This document shows, piece by piece, positions 24,784-64,000 of a DNA stretch of 64,000 bases; within the stretch, counting starts at the first letter, position 1, and each line of letters opens with the position of its first letter. The translations under genes were made by a program, and so were the position numbers. Source of the stretch: Silurus meridionalis (Eukaryota; Chordata; Actinopteri; Siluriformes; Siluridae). The stretch covers positions 18,251,405 through 18,315,404 of the forward strand of contig NC_060901.1 of assembly GCF_014805685.1 (NCBI RefSeq), read 5' to 3'. Under the pieces are notes generated by a model. That model ran no database searches. It was not told the DNA's origin and saw only the letters and a list, made by a program, of their open reading frames with translations.

Positions 24784-24789
24784 TTTATT
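24784..24789 (-). promoter_or_regulatory. Candidate MYRFL poly(A) signal AATAAA
   Basis: AATAAA on the minus strand lies only 27 bases after the stop codon. It would give a very short 3' UTR, so a later signal may be the main one. Confidence 0.4.
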
Positions 24790-24815
24790 ATCATTCATTC
24801 CGTGCGACTTCAGCG

Positions 24816-44004
<19,189 letters not shown>

Positions 44005-44149
44005 CAGGACCTTTTGCAGACCTCTTCAATTTTTCCGCTTCACTCCCCCTGTTTAACAAAGACGAATATGAGTCGAATGAGTCCTACCACCTATTGGCGA
44101 ACTTACAAAATAAATGAATAGCTGGATATGTGATCAATAAGAAGAAGAA

Positions 44150-44345
44150 AAAGAAGAATAGCCTTTATTTGTCACATATACACAGCACAGTGAAATTTGT
44201 TTTTCGCATATCCCAGCTTGCTCAGAAACTGGGGTCAGAGCACAGGGTTGGCCATGATATGGCGCCCATGAAGCACAGAGGGTTAAGGGCCTTGCTTAAG
44301 GGCCCAAGAGTGACAGCTTGGCGAAACCGGGGCTTGTACCCCCGA
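44150..44345 (-). mobile_element. tRNA-derived SINE S1, just upstream of MYRFL
   Basis: Minus-strand copy with its head truncated near GGGGGTACAAGCCCCGG and a complete body and GTGACAAATAAAGGC tail. It lies about 145 bases upstream of the MYRFL start codon, so inside or near the 5' UTR or promoter. Confidence 0.85.
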
Positions 44346-44704
44346 CCATTGTGACCATTGTGACCATTCCACTCTCATTTCTTTCTTTTCATCTGAATAT
44401 CGGCCCTATCAGTAAATTTGTGTCGATTTTTTGCAGGTGCCAACTAACAAAACATTTAGCCTCAAAAAATATTTTTGAATGTTGACAGCATGTCAATATG
44501 TGCTGGTGTTGGTAACTGAAGTGGTAGCTGGTGAGTTTTCACTTAAACCAAGCTACCACAACTGCTTAGTTGTAAGTCGCACTGGATAAAAGGCCAATTG
44601 CGAATGAGTACACAGCTACATTTAACGACGCCCAAAAATCTCCATAAAAGATCAAGCTCACGAGCGCCAAAGTGGCACAAACGTGCACAAGGGAAATGAT
44701 ACAA

Positions 44705-44895
44705 AACGAAATTAAGGTAGTAGATCAGTGGTTTAGGCTCTGGGATACTGATCAGAAGGTTGGGGGTTCAAGCCCTGGTTTCACCCAGCACTTGGGGCCC
44801 TTGATCATTGAGTTAAACCCAAACTGTATCATGGCTGACCTGATTCCAGCTAGCTGACATATCCGAAGAACGAATTTCACAGAAGTTATTGTACA
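44705..44895 (+). mobile_element. tRNA-derived SINE S1, diverged
   Basis: The head TAGATCAGTGGTTTAGGC and GGTTCAAGCCCTGG, and the body ATCATGGCTGACC, are recognisable. Confidence 0.75.
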
Positions 44896-45016
44896 TCTAA
44901 GCGAAAAAACTAACAGACAAATAAGTAAATTTGCAGCCAATCATTGACAAATCATAGAAAGTGAGAATTTATTGATCCTTATGTCTTCATTTGTTTGTTT
45001 ATTAATTTAACATATT

Positions 45017-46597
<1,581 letters not shown>

Positions 46598-47324
46598 TAT
46601 TTATACCCCGAACCAATGTATTTCTCTAAGCCTGCTTTGTGACAATGTCTGTTGTTAACAGCGCTGTACTTATATAACATTGAATAGAACTTAACTACTA
46701 ATGGAACTGAACTTAAATGTTCTTCAGACGTTTTTTTTTCTTCTTTACATTGCAGTTAGAAAAACTAATTTTGACAAAAAAATCCAGGAAGAAGCTCACG
46801 CTGGCACCAGACACACTGGGAAACATCCCAGACCTCATCTTGGAAACGTATCTCTCCTGGTTTTAACATAAAAAGAATTGACGTGGCAATGCCGTTGAAC
46901 GAATGGTCTGATTTTTCTTCATTTACGCAATGATGTAATATTCATAACTGCGGATGAATGTATGTTTGTGTGTATTTATGACACACTACCAAGCTGCCAC
47001 TGCTGGGGCCTTTAGAAAAGGCCCCTAACTGTTAATTTGAGAAAATTGTATGTCTAGTCATCCATTTACATGTATGGCATTTATCACATCTGGCAACCCT
47101 CATGTCTTTGGTGCCCACGATCACAGAGGAACGTCCGTCCTCCAGTTTTTTTTACCTCAATTCCTTAATTCAGGACAAATCAGTTTTATCAGAAATATGT
47201 TGATTCGGGATAGAAATGTTAAATAAATTAATAAGGATCTATAAATTCACACCTTTGCTATGATTTGTCCCAGATTTGCTGCAAATACATTTTTGTTTGT
47301 TTATTTATTTGCATAGATATGAGC

Positions 47325-47402
47325 TGCTTGGTGTGGTTGGGATTTAAACCCATGATCTTCGGATCCAACGCCTTAACCGCTAAGCTACTACTGCCACCAT
47401 GG
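47325..47402 (-). mobile_element. tRNA-derived SINE head fragment (separate family)
   Basis: Minus strand reads GTAGTAGCTTAGCGGTTAAGG and then GGGTTTAAATCCCAACC, A- and B-box-like, but the sequence between differs from S1. Only the tRNA-like head is present. Confidence 0.6.
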
Positions 47403-48239
47403 TGGATCCACCATAACCCTGACCACATAAGGCACCTACTGAAGATTATCTGAATAAAAAGCCAGGACCCATTGAATGGAGATCTTCATGGATCTCATCT
47501 ATACCTGTTAGGATTGAAATATATTATACGCTACACACCTACTTACACGGTCCATAAGAGTGTTGTCTGGATACTTGCACTGAATGCCTTTTTTTTTTTT
47601 GCCTTAATATGTGATTGAATTCCGATATATTTTTTATTACTGTGACGAATCCTCCATCATCCAAAACGTACAATATGATTTCATTTGGCTTTCATCTGGC
47701 ATTTAACTCCAAGTCTTGAAGGACTTCTCAGCTACCTTCATTGATAAACAGTGTTTCTTCTCCAGTATTAAACAATTTGAAAGTAATTGATAGATTGAAT
47801 GAAGCTCCTCTGGTAATATTTCATATGACATGTCCTTTTCTTTTCCCGTGCCAGTTCACCATTCGGTGTTTGTCTTTTCTTTTAAAAGACAATAGCTGCA
47901 GAGTCTTGGCTTGTAGCTCTGCACAGATTCCTGGTGTTACTGAGACAGTGAACATCGTAGAACATTGTGCACGCTGGATGCCATAGAAGATCTTCACCAA
48001 TGGCATGCTTTTTAAAAGGGTGGGGAAAACCAGACAACCCAGAGGAAAACAGGAGCAAACCTGGGGAGCTATCAGGTGGTAACCCTGTGCCCTTCGTTTT
48101 CTTCAATTCAAATGCTCCTGAATTCCACAGAAACCTTCTCCAGTGAATTTTAATTCTCTATACGTTTTTCCACGATTGGCAAAATGGCTTAAAATGACTA
48201 CTGTTTGGTTTCAATCTTCCTCTGAAGGATAAACTGGCC

Positions 48240-48870
48240 GTGCATTTTACCTCAGGCCTTCAGTGATGTCCTACCTGAATCAATCCACTTCTTAATACCA
48301 TCACGCCACATCTATAGAAACCATCAATATCGTAGAGAACCCCAGTATAACAGAAATGCAGCGAGAATGAATGGCATTACTAAAGCAAGAAAAACAATGA
48401 ACACAATTCAAAACCTCTCTTTTCACTGTAGCCACAGCAGGCACTAAGTCCATCTTATAAATGTAAGTGTAACTGCACCCAAATTAATTTCATCTCCTCT
48501 GTCAGCTATTGTGGGATGAAAAAAACAGAAATTAAATCCACATAAATAGATTTGAGCTTGAACAGTTTGCTACAGATGCAGGTTGCGAGTTCTGACTAGT
48601 GCACCACAGATGGTAATTGGACGCCTGCTAGACGGCCCTGGAGTCAGCAAGTGATTTTGAAATCTGATTGGTTAAAGCAACAGCCTTTAAGTAACATGGA
48701 ACAAGAAAAAAGCTATGGAATGAAAACAATGGACTATTGGGAATAATTTCATACATATTCATGGACAAAAATATACTAAATCAGTGAATCAGAGAATGTT
48801 TAAACCAGCAGAAAAAAAGGCCCTTTTGGCCCTGATGGCCCTCCACTGGCCCTTTATAGTAATATAGAAG
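48240..48870. repeat. Dispersed repeat (copy 3)
   Basis: Uninterrupted copy of the sequence at 35100-36060; its right part is the reverse complement of 13420-13810. It ends in GGCCCTGATGGCCC near 48835. Confidence 0.7.
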
Positions 48871-49533
48871 TAAGCTTACATTTCAGCATAAATCCCTTAC
48901 CTTTTAAAGCTAAATTTTTTTACAGACACTTTATGTTTAGGGCTTTTTTTCTTTAGTGTCCTTCCTAATTGATTGATTGATTGATGTACTTCTCATTAAT
49001 CATAAAAATCACAAGGTCTTGACCGAGCCCTTCTGTTTTCACGATTCGCACGATTCATCGCTATGCCACTTCCTTTCTTTTTTGCATACGTCTCCAAGAA
49101 GTGAATTAGTTTTACTTTACTTTTTCTTTTTTTTCTTATGATAGACTGTGCATTTGTATTTATTTATTTATTTTATTCCCAGATGTAAAGAACAGAACGA
49201 ACAGAGGATCAAACGGAGTTTGGAGACGGCCCGTCCTAGCCTCGCACTCGTACTTAGCCGATCTCGATGAGTCTAATTTAGTACTATAGGAGTTATATTT
49301 GATACTTCCCGATAACTTCTAGCTTGTATTTCATCGTTTAGTAATCAATATACCTAATAGAATTTCGCGAGCTGTTTCCAGGAAACAGGAAAGTCACGGT
49401 GTGACGCCAGCACCTTAAAAAAAAGCTAATAATTTTATTGCTAGCAACAATTAGCCAGAATTTCAAATAATATGTAATTCTGATTTATGCAAATAAAAAA
49501 AATGCATTCAATCGTTGCAATTATATAAAAAAA

Positions 49534-49537
<4 letters not shown>

Positions 49538-49596
<59 letters not shown>
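49538..49596. repeat. (TA)n microsatellite
   Basis: About 29 TA units bounded by A-runs. I saw no transposon end adjacent to it. Confidence 0.95.
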
Positions 49597-49601
<5 letters not shown>

Positions 49602-49907
49602 AGGATTTGTTCGATTATTTATATCGTCCAGTCGAGCGATGTCGATTCTCACCGTTTCCTTCCTGAGAACGTTTCCAGATTCGGTCGAATTTTCCCCAGT
49701 CCGCTTTCTCATTCAAGTGTAATCCAACATCGTTGCAGTCAAGGGTACAGTGCGTACTCCACTCACGCCATGTTCAGAAACATTTTCTAATGTGGATCTA
49801 CATCGCTCGACGCAAATGGCGGTTGTTGTTGAATCGAATGTGTACTTTGTTCAATGATCTCTGAGGCAAACTCCATTCACGTGTTCTGCGCAGGCGTAGA
49901 CCCGAGA

Positions 49908-49910
<3 letters not shown>

Positions 49911-49941
<31 letters not shown>
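49911..49941. repeat. (GT)n microsatellite
   Basis: About 15 GT units. Confidence 0.93.
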
Positions 49942-49944
<3 letters not shown>

Positions 49945-50825
49945 CAGGAGGGGCCATTGTCCTTGCTCAGGGTAATAAATGTTGAGGTTTTATGGCCTGG
50001 ATTAGATGTGAAAGAGTTTTACTGTAAAACCAGCAAGTGGTTGAGAGTCGCTTATCTAAGTCTGATCTTATAAAGCAAACAGTGTGTCTAGTGAAGCTGC
50101 AATGCTCCTGTAGGAAATTCCCTTCAGCTTGAAACGACCATCTCTGCAACCAAGAATTCATTACACACATCATTCTTTATTATTGAAACACTGTAGTCGT
50201 AATGTTTTCGTGTTTTCCATTGAGCTTGAACATCCTTAATCTACTCACACACACTTTCCAGATCATGATCAAGCCACCAAACCTTTGGTTACCAGAGGTC
50301 ATAATCAAACCTGGAGACGTCTGAAGCTAAGTCTACAACGGTGGTTGTCAAACCATTTTTCTGCCATTCCACACTTTCCTCCATCACCTAAAAAAAATGG
50401 TAATTAAAAACACCACGTGTAAAAAAAATTATAAGTAGTGCTGTTTAAATTATAATAAGTGGTGTTTAAAAGAACTGTTTTTACTTCAATTAATGACCTA
50501 AAGCTTCATTTGTGGATGGTTTGAGTGTATGAACTTTATTTTATTTAATCAAGAAAATTATAAATGGAAAAAAACAAAACAAAAGAAAGTTATAGGAATC
50601 CTGGCATTCCTTGAGCCCCAGCGGTCATGTCTTTATACACCACTAGAGGGCCCCACACTTTGAGGACCACTGGTCTAATGCTGGAACACGCTAATCCGGA
50701 TAAATTCTAAAACGTTTCAGAGTGGACGTGCTGTTTTATATGTCCCCTTGTGGGTCATTTCGGTTATTTGAGCAGAGCATTAGCTAGAACAAAAATCTAA
50801 AAAACACCAGATGGAGGTATACAAT

Positions 50826-50831
50826 TTTATT
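50826..50831 (-). promoter_or_regulatory. Candidate RAB3IP poly(A) signal AATAAA
   Basis: AATAAA on the minus strand, 508 bases after the stop codon. It would give a 3' UTR of about 530 bases. Confidence 0.4.
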
Positions 50832-51338
50832 CGGTGTTCCAGAAAGGCACTAAAAATCAAAATGGGGGGGAAAGAGTGATGAGATTTTGGAAGAAAGAAG
50901 ACATAAAACCAGTGATTGGACCAGTTTTCCAAAAAAAAAAAGAAATAATCCAGATGTATAGCACATTCCACGCACATAACAGCACAGCAACACATCGCTA
51001 GCTAGGTTTAGCATGAACTGAAAGCTCGAGAGGAGTCGATTCGGGGGGTTGAGGGGTGTTTCTTTGCTGGAACATTCAGAATCCCAACCCGGCGTTTTTT
51101 TTTTTTTCTTCTCCTTCAGGTAGCAATCTGCCTGAAATCAGCAGCTGCACTTTAAATAGGAAAGGACCCGAAAACATAGACGGTTAATCACACAGACACA
51201 CACACACACACACAGTGCTGGAGTGTTGAGGTGTGAGGAAAGATCTGGTCCCCGTGAGCGTCTCCTCGTTAGCTGCAGAACTCCTCCATCTCGGCTACAT
51301 TGCGTGGGTTCCTTCCAGACGAGCGCTCCTCTCCTCTT

Positions 51339-61860
<10,522 letters not shown>

Positions 61861-64000
61861 CTTCGGGCAACCAACAATGAAATGAAGACATAAAAAAAGA
61901 AAGGAAAAAATGGGAGAAAATAATGAATGAAAGAACAGAAAGTGGGTTGGGGAAATGAGTTTGACGTGTTTGTTTTTATTTATTTTTGGGGGCGGGGGTT
62001 TGGGGGTTGGGGGCTGTCATGGGTGATTTAAATAGAGGTCGACCGATAATGAGAGTTGGGTTGGATCGTACTTGTCAATAACCGATTAATCAATTTATAG
62101 TTTTTAAAATGAATACTGGATAGATAAAAAAAAAAAATAACATAACACTCCATGTGAAGTAGTACTGAACTTCATTACAAAAATTAAAAAATATATCAAT
62201 AAATGTGGTTTTAATGCTTTGGATTTTGTCAAATAAATAAATAAATAAAACGTAAAGATTGCCATTTTTTACTGGATTTATGTGAAATAGTAACATTACA
62301 TTTTAGCTGTTAACTGTCTTCTCTGTCAAAACGGACCACATGTTTTGTCAGTGATTTCTTTCTTACTGTATAAGAAAGCGGACTGTCTCAGACTCGACCC
62401 GGAAAAACTATCGGTATGGATTGTTGCCGATAGCCGATAGATAGACTAACGGCGCTGATTAATCGGCAAAAAGACCTCTAAGTTTACGAATGAGTGTCAT
62501 GTACAGAGCAGTGTATTGAGTTTCTTGATGAACTTGAGTTTATTTGGTCTAGTTTCACAGTCTCGAGGCAATTGAATACGAACATACACGAAAAACATGG
62601 AATGAAGCAAGATGGGGGTTCGTTAGCAAGACTGGAATATTAATAATATTACCGATCAAGTGCCGCGAGTTCATTTTATTTGTGCGCACACTCTATGGCG
62701 ACCCTTCACACAGATAGACGACATTCAGACATGCTCAAACGATTCCTCTGAAAAAACTTCGACCAATCTGGCCCACTCCCACCAACAGGAGACTGAAAAC
62801 CAACTGAAACATTTTAGATGTGTCCCACACATCCCAGTCTGATGCACAACTTCAGCTCTCAGACTAATAATGTTGCTATTCATAGCGGTCTGTCGTGCTT
62901 AGTGAAGATCAATAAAAGGAACCAATCATTCTAATGGCAGTTCTACCAAGAGCCAGAACCAATAATGGAATAGCTGAGAAGATCTAAATCTAAAGAGATT
63001 TAGTGTAGCCAAGTCCTCCTCATTTACTCCCTTAATCATATTCTTGAAACCTAATCTTCAATACAAGTCTTTTCTACCCTTTATTTCATCCCAAGCACTT
63101 TCACATGCCTTATAATGACTCTCAGTCGCTTCCTGTGATAATTTCCTTGCTGTCCTTATAATCACAGGTTGCCAATGAACAAATCAGACTGCTGGGTTGT
63201 AAAGCGGAGTTAGCAGAACCAGGCTATAATCTGTTCTGTCAGGTGTTGGCAGAACCCTGGTACAATTCTCAGCACACTGTCACAGAGCAGGTCCTTTGTT
63301 TCATGCTTTCAGGCCACATAATGTAGGACTCTCATAATGGTGGATGCCTGCAGCTTCTTCACCAGTTCCTTTGTTGTTTAACCTTTTGGACCTGGTGCCT
63401 TTAGTTGGGGCTGTTTATACAGTTTTATTCTATCATTGAGGTGTCATGGGGAAAAAGAGACTGGCTCTAAATACAGCCAAATCTCTGACCTCCTAACTGA
63501 TCACCAATAACCAATCAGAAGATCTTTCATTCGTTTTTGCACCAGACGCGCGAAAATTCCTGATTACTTCTACACTAATCACTGAGCTGCAACCATTTGT
63601 AACAACCATTTGTACCCCTGTCAGGGTATTAATCCGACAAGTGTTAGCATTCAAGATCGACCACTTCATTTTGGTTTTGTCGATTTATCGGCATGGATAG
63701 TTGATTGCAGGTACTGCTGGAGAAAATCCATACCGAGTTTTTCCGGGTTGCGTTATACAGTACGAGAGCGGCCTCTAAAGGTGAATCGCTGTTGCCATAT
63801 GCTGTTCATTTGAAGTGTTTAGGGTTTTTTCCCATTTTGAATGGAACTGTTTTTATTTATGTGGAGTGTTACTTTTTGTTTCAGTCTGAATGCATGTCTG
63901 TTATTTTCTTACAAATGTATTAATATCATTAATATTTTCATATTTATTTTATGTACCTAATTTTCATGATTCGGTACTATTATTATTTTTTTAAATATAT
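61861..64000 (-). other. RAB3IP intron, no further exon seen
   Basis: Upstream exons of RAB3IP (the [21 protein letters not shown] part and the N-terminus) were looked for and not found, so this is read as intron reaching past the window. It contains a G-rich tract at 61986-62020 and AT-rich unique sequence. Confidence 0.5.

Larger units (their letters stand above)
46598..51338. other. Intergenic region between MYRFL and RAB3IP
   Basis: Apart from entries listed separately I see no gene. It holds SINE and dispersed-repeat copies, two microsatellites and the RAB3IP 3' UTR at the right. One exon-like plus-strand segment at 46756 is described as a finding. Confidence 0.55.

Noticed and set aside
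47821..48106. Minus-strand frames of 61-74 codons as a gene
   Set aside because: No splice sites, domain or family resemblance; likely chance.

Overview
The window is a piece of a ray-finned fish (teleost) chromosome, probably from an ostariophysan such as a catfish. Genes are split into short exons with GT-AG introns. The space between exons is packed with Tc1/mariner elements, tRNA-derived SINEs, RTE-type LINE fragments and long (TA)n and (CA)n arrays. No bacterial, organellar or viral gene was seen. Exons were found by reading both strands and joining pieces whose splice phases agree; paralogue names rest on remembered family sequences and gene order, not on a search.

All recognised genes lie on the minus strand. 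From the right edge: (1) RAB3IP (Rabin8), the eight last coding exons, 61860 down to 51339, 290 codons plus stop; its first exons lie beyond the window. (2) MYRFL (myelin regulatory factor-like), apparently complete, 24 coding exons from 44004 to 24816, with phases that fit at every junction and a 918-residue product. (3) A small gene I cannot name, about 20599 to 15017, with a charged coiled-coil exon and a lysine-rich C-terminus; its 5' end is unresolved. (4) KCNMB4 (BK channel beta-4 subunit), first coding exon only, 3334 to 2999; the rest lies beyond position 1. RAB3IP, MYRFL and KCNMB4 occur in the same order and orientation in human 12q15, which supports the names. CNOT2, which I recall lying between MYRFL and KCNMB4 in human, is not seen; the unnamed gene occupies that space.

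By region: 1-2998 is KCNMB4 intron 1. 3335-14700 is intergenic, with two minisatellites, Tc1 remnants, LINE scraps and a large TCTA/TCTG array. 14700-20900 holds the unnamed gene, with a Tc1 element in one intron. 20900-24780 is intergenic, with a Tigger-type deletion derivative and a long RTE fragment. 24816-44004 is MYRFL, with a 1.3 kb G-poor triplet repeat and several DNA transposons in introns. 44005-51300 is intergenic and contains an almost whole Tc1 element. 51339-64000 is RAB3IP, with another Tc1 element, a 1.3 kb G-poor repeat tract and a SINE-interrupted RTE copy in introns.

The genes are unrelated in function: ciliary/exocytic Rab activation, a membrane-tethered self-cleaving transcription factor, and a potassium-channel auxiliary subunit. 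The least expected features are the unnamed gene, the junction of most long (TA)n arrays with ends of TA-targeting transposons, and two intronic repeat tracts whose sense strand is filled with the consensus 5' splice site GTAAGT.
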